From contig JAJQFK010000234.1 of the NCBI GenBank assembly GCA_021201175.1, positions 1 through 6,944 on the forward strand: 6,944 nucleotides of DNA, read 5' to 3'. This DNA comes from Candidatus Gastranaerophilales bacterium. GTDB lineage: Bacteria > Cyanobacteriota > Vampirovibrionia > Gastranaerophilales > Gastranaerophilaceae. The notes beneath the pieces were generated by a model. It made no database searches and was not told the DNA's origin. It was given only the letters and a program-made list of their open reading frames with translations. The position numbers and the translations under genes were made by a program. Shown here one piece after another: positions 1-5,836 of this stretch (its first letter is position 1; every line of letters begins with the position of its first letter).

Positions 1-673
1 CTACACTACATTGTTATACCATCTTTTAAATGATTATAAAAAAGCTAACGGAAAAGAAGGTCTTATAATGGTATCTTTTGATACAGAATTGTACGGTCAC
101 TGGTGGTTTGAAGGTGTTGAATTTATTAAACAGGTTATAAGAAAATTGAATAATTATATTCCGGAAATTGAAAGATGCACAGCCGGTGAATATTTAGAAA
201 AACATCCTCCGGTTGATACAATTCAGATTCCGGAAAGTTCCTGGGGACAAGGCGGTCATTTCTATGTTTGGATGAACCATTTAACAGAATGGATGTGGCC
301 TATTATTCATGCTTGCGAAAAACGTATAATTGAAATTGTTTCCAATTATGAAAAAATTCCGGAAAATAAATTATTGCATAGAGCCTTGAATCAACTTGCA
401 AGAGAAAATTTATTGCTCCAAAGTTCTGATTGGCCATTCTTAATTACAACCTGGCAAGCTAAAGATTATGCAACCGACAGATTTATGGAACACGTGGAAA
501 GATTTGAAAAAATTGCAGATATGATTGAATCAGGAAATATCAACGATGAAGAACTCAAAAAGATAGAATCTGTTGATAATTGCTTCCCGGTTATTGATTA
601 TAGAGTATATCTGCCAATTGAAGAAGGTGTAATTCCTCAACAAGAGAAAAAACTCGCACCGTTATATCAATAA
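1..673 (+). CDS. GH57 / DUF1957-type 1,4-alpha-glucan branching enzyme, C-terminal part (5' truncated)
   Basis: The frame is open to the left edge (first full codon at position 2) and ends at TAA 671-673, so only the last 223 residues are visible. The stretch FDTELYGHWWFEG (visible residues about 26-38) is the hallmark of GH57 alpha-glucan branching enzymes; its Asp (codon 80-82) matches the catalytic acid/base. SSWGQGGHFYVWMNH follows, then the helical C-terminal domain with ARENLLLQSSDWPFLI, conserved in this family. The nucleophile Glu lies in the missing N-terminal barrel. Family members transfer alpha-1,4 glucan segments to form alpha-1,6 branches in glycogen, in the cytoplasm. An amylase-like or 4-alpha-glucanotransferase activity cannot be excluded from this part alone, but the motif set favours branching enzyme. 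A hairpin terminator follows the stop codon. Confidence 0.88.
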   Translation, partial: YTTLLYHLLNDYKKANGKEGLIMVSFDTELYGHWWFEGVEFIKQVIRKLNNYIPEIERCTAGEYLEKHPPVDTIQIPESSWGQGGHFYVWMNHLTEWMWPIIHACEKRIIEIVSNYEKIPENKLLHRALNQLARENLLLQSSDWPFLITTWQAKDYATDRFMEHVERFEKIADMIESGNINDEELKKIESVDNCFPVIDYRVYLPIEEGVIPQQEKKLAPLYQ

Positions 674-690
674 GTTTAAGTTAAAGTAAC

Positions 691-732
691 AAAAAAGGGT
701 GTTTTCAATTAATTTTGGATTCACTCTTTTTT
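691..732 (+). terminator. Hairpin terminator after the GH57 gene
   Basis: The arms AAAAAAGGGTG (691-701) and CACTCTTTTTT (722-732) pair over 11 positions with one G-U pair, around a 20-nt AT-rich loop. The 3' arm ends in a run of T, as in an intrinsic terminator. It begins 17 nt after the GH57 stop codon. The loop is long, so termination may be inefficient. Confidence 0.65.
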
Positions 733-805
733 TATTAAGCCGGAATAAATTTAAACTATTTAACGTATTTTATACAGTTTTAGATAACAAAATATTCAAA
801 AAATG

Positions 806-811
806 TATAAT
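806..811 (+). promoter_or_regulatory. Probable -10 box for the small exported protein gene
   Basis: A perfect TATAAT lies 30 nt before the ATG at 842, giving a short leader of roughly 24 nt. A strong ribosome binding site, AAGGAAG (831-837), follows. No good -35 box is present at the usual spacing; the candidates around 779-788 are weak. In DNA this AT-rich a TATAAT alone is modest evidence, but a terminator upstream and a gene downstream require a promoter in this gap. Confidence 0.4.
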
Positions 812-841
812 AATTATAGAATTTTATAAAAAGGAAGTAAA

Positions 842-1213
842 ATGAAAAAAATTATCACCTTATGTCTGGCAGTTTTTACTATTGTTTTTTCTTCGCCTGC
901 TTTTGCAGAATTTACACAGGAAGAAAAAGATGAAATATACGACGAATTAATAAATGGATATTTTAAAGGTACGGAAATGAGTTTAAATGCAATGCCCTAT
1001 AGTCAAGAATCAAAAAATAACTTCATAACTAAATTTAAAGGAAACTTTAACAGGCAAGATTTTATAAATAAAACATGGCCTTGTTTTTCAAAATATTCCA
1101 AAACGGATATTTATTCCAATCCTAATGCAACACTTGAATGTTCAAAGGACTATTTGCTAAATTATTCGACAAGCCAACAAGCTTTATATCAAGAATTAAT
1201 ACAGAAAAACTAG
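842..1213 (+). CDS. Small exported protein of unknown function
   Basis: This is a 123-residue protein I do not recognise. It opens with a clear Sec signal peptide: MKK, a hydrophobic core at residues 4-18, and an AFA|E site for signal peptidase I after residue 22. The mature part would be about 101 residues, mostly polar, with predicted helix early (residues 23-45) and exactly two cysteines (C81 and C100) that could form a disulfide after export. There is no lipobox and no further membrane segment, so a periplasmic or secreted location is likely. The start is supported by AAGGAAG at 831-837 and by the signal peptide beginning at this ATG. It stands alone between a terminator upstream and convergent rpmA downstream, so context gives no clue to function. 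Confidence 0.75.
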   Translation: MKKIITLCLAVFTIVFSSPAFAEFTQEEKDEIYDELINGYFKGTEMSLNAMPYSQESKNNFITKFKGNFNRQDFINKTWPCFSKYSKTDIYSNPNATLECSKDYLLNYSTSQQALYQELIQKN

Positions 1214-1220
1214 CTGTAAT

Positions 1221-1236
1221 GGGCAATATTTTGCCC
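1221..1236 (+). terminator. Small hairpin just after the exported protein gene
   Basis: GGGCAA and TTGCCC form a perfect 6-bp stem around a TATT loop, starting 8 nt after the stop codon. It lacks a clean T-run downstream (CTGCTTGTCTT follows), so it may only protect the 3' end or assist the stronger terminator at 1272-1301. Confidence 0.35.
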
Positions 1237-1271
1237 CTGCTTGTCTTAATTCTATAGTTAGGTATACAAAT

Positions 1272-1301
1272 AAAGACCGGAAGTTTCAACTTCCGGTCTT
1301 T
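1272..1301. terminator. Bidirectional terminator between convergent genes
   Basis: AAAGACCGGAAGTT (1272-1285) and AACTTCCGGTCTTT (1288-1301) are perfect 14-nt complements separated by two bases. In practice this gives a 12-bp stem with a 6-nt loop. The A-rich 5' arm and T-rich 3' arm make it work on either strand. It lies between the + strand gene ending at 1213 and the - strand rpmA stop at 1319, so it probably ends transcription from both sides. Confidence 0.85.
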
Positions 1302-1318
1302 ATATTAATTATATCAAA

Positions 1319-1573
1319 TTATTCAGCGTAAACACTAACTTGTTTTCTATCGCGTCTATGAGGTTCAAATTTAACAACACCATCGACCAATGCAAACAGG
1401 GTATAATCTTTACCCATACCTACATTATTACCGGGGTGGAATTTTGTACCCTTTTGGCGGACAATAATATTACCGGTGGTAACAGATTCACCGCCGAATT
1501 TTTTAACGCCTAATCGTTTACTTTCACTGTCACGGCCGTTTTTTGTCGAGCCGACACCTTTCTTATGTGCCAT
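1319..1573 (-). CDS. rpmA: Large ribosomal subunit protein bL27
   Basis: The 84-residue product begins MAHKKGVGSTKNGRDS, the diagnostic bL27 N-terminus that reaches towards the peptidyl transferase centre of the 50S subunit. GGESVTTGNIIVRQKGTKFHPG follows, and the length is typical (about 85). There is no N-terminal extension of the kind cleaved by the Prp protease in Firmicutes, and no prp gene lies between rplU and rpmA. The ATG is preceded by a strong AAGGAGA (- strand, 1587-1581). It is the second gene of the rplU-rpmA operon, 28 nt after the rplU stop, and its transcript should end at the hairpin at 1272-1301. Confidence 0.98.
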   Translation of the reverse strand: MAHKKGVGSTKNGRDSESKRLGVKKFGGESVTTGNIIVRQKGTKFHPGNNVGMGKDYTLFALVDGVVKFEPHRRDRKQVSVYAE

Positions 1574-1601
1574 TTTATATTCTCCTTAAAATAATTTTTA
1601 A

Positions 1602-1949
1602 CTAAACTTCTTCAGAAGCGGACTCAGACTTTTTAGCGGAGGTTCTGATTTTATCAATCATAACTCTTGTAAAGTTTTGTCTGTGACCTTGTTTTCTTCT
1701 GTAACCTTTTTTAGCTCTTTGTTTGTAAACAAGAACTTTTTTAGATTTATCGTGTTTTACAACGGTACCTTCTACGGTTGCATTTTTAACATAAGGCTGA
1801 CCGATTTTAGATTTTTGACCGTTAACAAGCATAATAATATTTTCAAAAATAACTTTTGAATCTGGGTCATTTTCAAGCATTTCAATATCGACATAACGAC
1901 CTTCCGATACCTGATATTGTTTTCCGCCTGTTTCAATAATTGCGAACAT
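1602..1949 (-). CDS. rplU: Large ribosomal subunit protein bL21
   Basis: The 115-residue product begins MFAIIETGGKQYQVSEG, the conserved bL21 start. It continues with a beta-barrel segment and KKGYRRKQGHRQNFTRVMIDKI (residues about 80-101), the basic rRNA-binding loop and C-terminal strand. It binds 23S rRNA in the 50S subunit. The final dozen residues form a charged Lys/Ser/Glu tail that makes it slightly longer than the usual 103 or so. The start is supported by GAAAGGAA (- strand, 1963-1956). It heads the rplU-rpmA operon and is transcribed divergently from thrS. A stable leader hairpin lies just upstream (1971-2005). Confidence 0.98.
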   Translation of the reverse strand: MFAIIETGGKQYQVSEGRYVDIEMLENDPDSKVIFENIIMLVNGQKSKIGQPYVKNATVEGTVVKHDKSKKVLVYKQRAKKGYRRKQGHRQNFTRVMIDKIRTSAKKSESASEEV

Positions 1950-1970
1950 TTAATATTCCTTTCATTTGGA

Positions 1971-2005
1971 GGCACCCGCAGCATACGCATTTAAAGCGGA
2001 ATACC
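1971..2005 (-). promoter_or_regulatory. Hairpin in the rplU 5' leader (possible L21 leader element)
   Basis: Read on the - strand, GGTATTCCGC (2005-1996) pairs with GCGGGTGCC (1979-1971). This gives nine base pairs, two of them G-U, with one bulged U and a 16-nt loop. The hairpin ends about 8 nt before the rplU Shine-Dalgarno sequence. Structured leaders before rplU are known in several bacterial groups and are thought to let ribosomal protein feed back on the operon. That this hairpin does so is inference from its position and stability; I cannot match it to a published consensus. Confidence 0.45.
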
Positions 2006-2030
2006 CATCTAAACACATGTATAAAAATAC

Positions 2031-2070
2031 ATTATAGTTTAAGTTTACCCCGCTGATAACCCTTTGTCAA
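2031..2070 (-). promoter_or_regulatory. Promoter region for rplU-rpmA
   Basis: On the - strand, TATAAT (2036-2031) lies 17 nt after TTATCA (2059-2054), a fair -35 match. An overlapping alternative is a perfect TTGACA (2070-2065), 17 nt before TAAACT (2047-2042), a weaker -10. Either pair puts the transcript start upstream of the leader hairpin, with a leader of roughly 75-90 nt. Both may be used. Confidence 0.55.
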
Positions 2071-2095
2071 TATTGTTTTAATAATTGTTGATATC

Positions 2096-2123
2096 TTGTT
2101 TTGTAAGTGGTATAAGATATAAT
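2096..2123 (+). promoter_or_regulatory. Promoter for the thrS-rsmA-ispE-murQ cluster
   Basis: A perfect TATAAT (2118-2123) lies 16 nt after a weak -35, TTGTTT (2096-2101). Transcription would start near 2130, leaving a leader of under 20 nt that holds only the ribosome binding site GAAGGGG (2134-2140). A leader this short leaves no room for a T-box or attenuator. Start-site choice by the -10 box is reasonably sure; the -35 is not. Confidence 0.5.
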
Positions 2124-2146
2124 AATGTAACGCGAAGGGGAATAAT

Positions 2147-3928
2147 ATGGAAAAGAATAATGAAAATTTGCATATATTGAGGCACTCGGCTTCTCATATA
2201 ATGGCACAGGCGGTTCAAAAGCTGTTCCCGTCTGCAAAATTAGCTATTGGTCCTAGTATTGATAACGGGTTTTATTATGATTTTGATTTAGATGGTTACT
2301 CCTTTACCGATGAGGATTTGGCTAAAATTGAAGCCGAAATGAAAAATATTCTTAAACAAAATTTGTCATTTGAAAAATATTTAATTCCTGATGTCCAAAA
2401 ACAGATAGATGAATTTAAATCACAGGGGGAAATTTATAAGGCAGAACTGCTTGAAGAACACAGAAATGATAATCCGACCTTGTATTTAACAAAAGATAAA
2501 GAGGGAAATATTCTTTTTAATGATTTATGCTCCGGTCCGCATGTACCTAATACAACATATATAAAAGGTAATTCAATAAAATTATTAAAGGTTGCGGGGG
2601 CTTACTGGAGAGGCAGCGAAAAAAATAAAATGCTGCAAAGAATCTATGCAACTGCTTTTTGGAATAAAGAAGATTTAGATAAATATTTAAATTTCCTTGA
2701 TGAGGCGCAAAAGCGCGACCATAGAAAACTCGGCGCTCAATTAGATTTATTTTCCGTTCGTGAAGAAATAGGGGCAGGACTGGTTTTATGGCACCCTAAT
2801 CTCGCTGTGGTTCGTGAAGAAATTGAAAATTATTGGAGAAGCGAGCACAGAAAAAGAGGTTATGTTATTGTACATACACCGCAAATCGCCAAATCTAAGT
2901 TATGGGAATTATCCGGACACATTGACCACTATAAAGAAAATATGTTTTTTATTCAAAAAGAAAATGAAGATGATGACCAGTATATTGTAAAACCAATGAA
3001 TTGTCCGTTTCATATTTTGATTTATCAGGCAAACAGACATTCATACCGTTCTTTACCGCTTAGGATGGCGGAACTTGGTACTGTTTACAGAAAAGAAAAA
3101 TCCGGCGCTTTATCCGGTTTAACCCGTGTTCAAGGATTTACGCAAGATGATGCACATGTATTCTGCACACCCGAACAGCTTGTTGACGAAATTAACGCAA
3201 TTATTGATTTTGTTGCAGATACAATGAAAATTTTTAACATGGATTTTGAAGTTGAGCTTTCAACCAGACCCGAAAGCTATGTCGGAGATTTAAAAAATTG
3301 GGAACTTGCAGAAGCCGGACTCAAAGAGGCAATGGATAAGCGCGGAATGAAATACGAAATTAATGAGGGCGACGGCGCTTTCTACGGACCTAAAATTGAT
3401 TTTAAAGTTAAAGATGCTATCGGAAGAACATGGCAATGTGCTACTATTCAGTTGGATTTTAATCTTCCGGAGAGATTTGATATAAAATATCAGGATAAAG
3501 ACGGACTGTTAAAAACTCCGGTTATGCTTCACAGAGTCATATTCGGTTCAATGGAAAGATTTCATGGCATTCTTATTGAACATTATGCGGGCGCATTCCC
3601 GTTGTGGCTTGCCCCTATGCAAGTATGCGTAGTTCCAATTTCAGAACGTCATAATGATTATGCAAAACAAATATACGATAAATTATTTGCCGAAGGAATC
3701 AGAGTCAAATTGGACGACCGCTCTGAAAGTATGAGTTATAAAATAAGAGAGGCGCTTCAAGATAACAAAATTCCGTATGTTCTTGTTTTAGGCGATAAAG
3801 AGATTGAAGCAAACGAAGCTGCAATAAGAATAAGAGGAATCGGCGAAGCCGGAAAACTTCCTGTCGATGATTTTATTAAAATTGTAAAAAATAAAATCGA
3901 TACAAAAAGTCAGGATTTAGCGCTGTAG
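2147..3928 (+). CDS. thrS: Threonyl-tRNA synthetase lacking the TGS domain
   Basis: The 593-residue class II synthetase charges tRNA-Thr with threonine in the cytoplasm. It starts almost directly at the editing domain: HSASH (H13, H17) and CSGPH (C128, H132) are the conserved editing-site motifs that clear mischarged Ser-tRNA. The catalytic core (about 195-485) has the zinc ligands C286, H337 and H462, spaced as C334/H385/H511 of E. coli. Motif 2 is in the stretch around YRKEKSGALSGLTRVQGF and motif 3 is around HYAGAFPLWLAP. The anticodon-binding domain runs from about 490 to the end. E. coli ThrRS has 642 residues; the missing ~60 are the N-terminal TGS domain. This is not a start error, because an in-frame stop sits at 2123-2125 and GAAGGGG lies 7 nt before the ATG. 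It heads the cluster, 4 nt before rsmA. Confidence 0.97.
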   Translation: MEKNNENLHILRHSASHIMAQAVQKLFPSAKLAIGPSIDNGFYYDFDLDGYSFTDEDLAKIEAEMKNILKQNLSFEKYLIPDVQKQIDEFKSQGEIYKAELLEEHRNDNPTLYLTKDKEGNILFNDLCSGPHVPNTTYIKGNSIKLLKVAGAYWRGSEKNKMLQRIYATAFWNKEDLDKYLNFLDEAQKRDHRKLGAQLDLFSVREEIGAGLVLWHPNLAVVREEIENYWRSEHRKRGYVIVHTPQIAKSKLWELSGHIDHYKENMFFIQKENEDDDQYIVKPMNCPFHILIYQANRHSYRSLPLRMAELGTVYRKEKSGALSGLTRVQGFTQDDAHVFCTPEQLVDEINAIIDFVADTMKIFNMDFEVELSTRPESYVGDLKNWELAEAGLKEAMDKRGMKYEINEGDGAFYGPKIDFKVKDAIGRTWQCATIQLDFNLPERFDIKYQDKDGLLKTPVMLHRVIFGSMERFHGILIEHYAGAFPLWLAPMQVCVVPISERHNDYAKQIYDKLFAEGIRVKLDDRSESMSYKIREALQDNKIPYVLVLGDKEIEANEAAIRIRGIGEAGKLPVDDFIKIVKNKIDTKSQDLAL

Positions 3929-3932
3929 AGTT

Positions 3933-4769
3933 ATGAATTACTTTGAGCGTGCTAAAAAATTCAGAGCTAAAAAAAGACTCGGGCAAAATTTTTTGATTGA
4001 CGAATCGGCAATTGACACTATACTTGACGTTTTAGATATTAAGAATGATGAGATTGTACTTGAAATAGGTTCGGGGTTGGGGTTCCTGACAGAACAGCTT
4101 GTTAAAACCGCTAAAAAAGTTTATGCCGTTGAACTTGACGAAGATATGGTCAGAGAAATTTCTAAAATTAATGCTGATAATTTAGAAATTATCCATGCCG
4201 ATATTCTTAAAACCGATTTATCACAATTTGGCAGCAATATCAAAGTTGCTGCTAATATTCCGTATTATATAACTTCTCCTATTATTGCTCATCTTCTCGG
4301 GGAAATCGATGATATGGACAATAAAAACAGAAACAGTATATCTCAAATTGTTTTAATGGTTCAGTATGAAGTTGCAAAAAGACTGATTGCAAATGAAAAA
4401 TCTCCTTCAAAGGAGTATGGTTTATTATCAATACTGGCGCAATTTTGGTCAAACCCCGAAATTATAAAAAAAGTTCCTTCACGGTCATTTTTTCCTTCGC
4501 CGAAAGTCGATTCTGCCATAGTAAAACTTACTGTACAAAAAGAACCGCTTTTAAAATTAGATAATTATTCCTTTTTTAGAAAAGTTTTAAAAGGCTGTTT
4601 TGCGACACGAAGAAAGAACATAAAAAATTCACTTATCAATGCCGGTTTTGCTAAAAATGCTGTTGAAAAAACTCTTTCAGATTTAAAAATTGATGAAAAT
4701 TTAAGAGGAGAAGTTCTTTCTATTTATAAAATCGGTGAACTGGCTGAAAAATTAAAGGCTAATTTATGA
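3933..4769 (+). CDS. rsmA: 16S rRNA (adenine1518-N6/adenine1519-N6)-dimethyltransferase
   Basis: This is RsmA/KsgA, which dimethylates two adjacent adenines near the 3' end of 16S rRNA using S-adenosylmethionine, late in 30S subunit assembly. The 278-residue protein is of normal length. It shows KKRLGQNFLID (residues 13-23), SAM-binding motif I VLEIGSGLGFLTE (42-54), the acidic AVELD (65-69) and the target-base motif NIPYYITSP (108-116). The PSRSFFPSPKVDSAIVKL segment and a helical C-terminal domain complete the family pattern. Its ATG lies 4 nt after the thrS stop with only weak Shine-Dalgarno complementarity, so translation is probably coupled to thrS. Its TGA overlaps the ispE start (ATGA, 4766-4769). 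Loss of this enzyme is the classic route to kasugamycin resistance in other bacteria. Confidence 0.97.
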   Translation: MNYFERAKKFRAKKRLGQNFLIDESAIDTILDVLDIKNDEIVLEIGSGLGFLTEQLVKTAKKVYAVELDEDMVREISKINADNLEIIHADILKTDLSQFGSNIKVAANIPYYITSPIIAHLLGEIDDMDNKNRNSISQIVLMVQYEVAKRLIANEKSPSKEYGLLSILAQFWSNPEIIKKVPSRSFFPSPKVDSAIVKLTVQKEPLLKLDNYSFFRKVLKGCFATRRKNIKNSLINAGFAKNAVEKTLSDLKIDENLRGEVLSIYKIGELAEKLKANL

Positions 4770-5836
4770 ATAAAATTAAGGTAAAAACTCCTGCAAAAAT
4801 AAATCTGACACTTGAAGTTTTAGGTAAAAGAGATGACGGCTTTCATAATATAGAATCTATTATGCAGGCAATAAGTCTTTACGATTTTTTAACTTTTGAG
4901 ATACATAATCCAGTATCGCCCGCTTTTTCCGATAACTTTCTTGAAATTCCTATGTGCTCACAGTGCAGCGCCTCGGGAACTTTGCCCCCTCCGGTTCAGT
5001 TGCGTCATTGCGAGGGCTTTAGCCCGCGGCAATCTCTGGTTTGCTTCGCTAACGCTCGCAAAGACGATTTCAACTATACGGAATTCCGCTCCTCGTCACC
5101 GAAAAATTGGGGTTCTCATAATGCAAATGGAATTGAAATAATTTTATCGGGTAATTCAAAAGATATTCCATATAATGAATCCAACCTTATTTATAAAGCA
5201 GCGATAAAATTTTTTGAAAAAGCTCAAATTAAGAATATAAAATTATCTGTTTATATTGAAAAAAATATTCCTGTATCTGCTGGGCTTGCCGGAGGAAGTA
5301 CAAATGCGGCTGGAACATTTTATGCTTTGAATAAAATGTTTGATGAACCTCTTAATTGTGATGAAATAAACATTTTGTGCGCTTCATTAGGCTCTGATTT
5401 AAATTTTTGTTTGAATGGCGGCTGTGCATATTGTACTTCAAGAGGGGAAATTATAGAAAAAATTCCCTTTTTTCAACAGTATATTTCTTTAATAAAGCCT
5501 AAAACACTCGGCATAAGCGCAAAAGAAGCATATACAAAATTTTCTCTTTTAGAAAATAAAGATATCCCGCATAACTCAAAAAAATTAAAAAAACTTCTTA
5601 TGAATGGAATTTTTGACAAAAATCTTTTATATAACAGTCTGGAATATGCACTATTCCCCTCATATCCCGAACTGCAAGTTATAAAAAACAAAGCGGAAGG
5701 AAGTTTAATGTCGGGAAGCGGGTCTGTATTTTTTCAATTAAGTCCTAAAATACAGGCAGATTTAGACCGGAGGAATTATGATATTTATGAAAATTTGCAA
5801 ACAATAAATTCGGGAGTTGAAGAAGTATATGAATGA
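4766..5836 (+). CDS. ispE: 4-diphosphocytidyl-2-C-methyl-D-erythritol kinase carrying an in-frame repeat insertion
   Basis: This is IspE, the GHMP-family kinase that uses ATP to phosphorylate CDP-ME in the MEP pathway to isoprenoid precursors. Family motifs are present in order: TPAKINLTLEVLGKRDDGFH (K11, H27), the ATP-binding glycine loop PVSAGLAGGSTNAA (169-182), the catalytic Asp in LGSDLNF (D211) and the C-terminal LMSGSGSVFF. The protein has 356 residues, whereas the family is usually about 280-310. The excess lies between FEIHN (residue 48) and ANGIEIILSG (residue 120). That stretch is rich in Pro, Cys, Arg and Ser, has no IspE counterpart and coincides with a GC-rich palindromic element. 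Without those 71 codons the protein is 285 residues and the catalytic Asp is number 140, beside D141 in E. coli. The frame is intact and all motifs are kept, so it is probably functional, with an extra surface loop. It overlaps rsmA by 4 nt and murQ by 8 nt. Confidence 0.96.
   Translation: MNKIKVKTPAKINLTLEVLGKRDDGFHNIESIMQAISLYDFLTFEIHNPVSPAFSDNFLEIPMCSQCSASGTLPPPVQLRHCEGFSPRQSLVCFANARKDDFNYTEFRSSSPKNWGSHNANGIEIILSGNSKDIPYNESNLIYKAAIKFFEKAQIKNIKLSVYIEKNIPVSAGLAGGSTNAAGTFYALNKMFDEPLNCDEINILCASLGSDLNFCLNGGCAYCTSRGEIIEKIPFFQQYISLIKPKTLGISAKEAYTKFSLLENKDIPHNSKKLKKLLMNGIFDKNLLYNSLEYALFPSYPELQVIKNKAEGSLMSGSGSVFFQLSPKIQADLDRRNYDIYENLQTINSGVEEVYE
4910..5122 (+). repeat. In-frame palindromic repeat element inserted in ispE
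   Basis: A 213-bp block (71 codons) interrupts ispE without breaking the frame. Its core (4961-5100) is 57% GC by my count, against 23% for 5141-5240 in the same gene. CATAAT occurs at 4904-4909 and again at 5117-5122, so the block looks like an insert with a 6-bp target duplication. Weak terminal inverted repeats lie at 4918-4931 and 5099-5112 (10 of 14 match). The centre is a long imperfect palindrome described separately. No transposase is present, so if mobile it must depend on a protein encoded elsewhere. The pattern resembles Rickettsia palindromic elements, which also sit in frame inside conserved genes. The exact ends are uncertain by several bases, since a 6-bp repeat in AT-rich DNA could be chance. 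Confidence 0.75.
4991..5081. repeat. Core inverted repeat of the ispE insertion (CGTCATTGCGAG arms)
   Basis: CGTCATTGCGAG (5003-5014) and CTCGCAAAGACG (5055-5066) are inverted copies matching at 11 of 12 positions. The pairing extends outward less perfectly through CCGGTTCAGTTG (4991-5002) and CAACTATACGG (5071-5081). Inside the arms is a small perfect hairpin, GGGCT/AGCCC (5014-5018, 5021-5025). In the ispE mRNA this would fold into a stable branched hairpin. Repeats starting CGTCATTGCGAG with a nearby GCAATC are, from memory, a recurring kind of dispersed palindromic repeat in bacterial genomes. Confidence 0.75.

Noticed and set aside
754..785. GTATTTTATAC (an operator-like short inverted repeat) before the exported protein gene
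   Set aside because: The arms are only 4 bp in very AT-rich DNA, and the sequence does not match a regulator site I can name.
1677..1859. A 60-codon + strand open frame antisense to rplU
   Set aside because: It is Phe/Asn-rich, lies wholly inside rplU on the other strand and has no ribosome binding site or family resemblance.
1772..1990. A 72-codon - strand open frame starting in the rplU leader, as a possible leader peptide
   Set aside because: It runs through most of rplU in another frame, has no good ribosome binding site and reads like a shadow of the ribosomal protein gene.
2101..2146. A T-box or attenuator controlling thrS
   Set aside because: The likely transcript start near 2130 leaves under 20 nt of leader, and there is no terminator hairpin or T-box sequence before the gene.
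4910..5122. The ispE insert as an intein or a self-splicing intron
   Set aside because: At 71 codons it is far too short for an intein and lacks the required Cys/Ser start and HN-Cys end. It keeps the frame and shows no group I or II intron features.
4896..5141. A separate small protein encoded by the ispE insert (81 codons)
   Set aside because: No ribosome binding site precedes it, it overlaps ispE in the same direction, and its sequence is the translated repeat in a second frame.
5473..5691. A 72-codon - strand open frame inside ispE
   Set aside because: It is antisense to conserved IspE sequence with no start signals; a chance frame.
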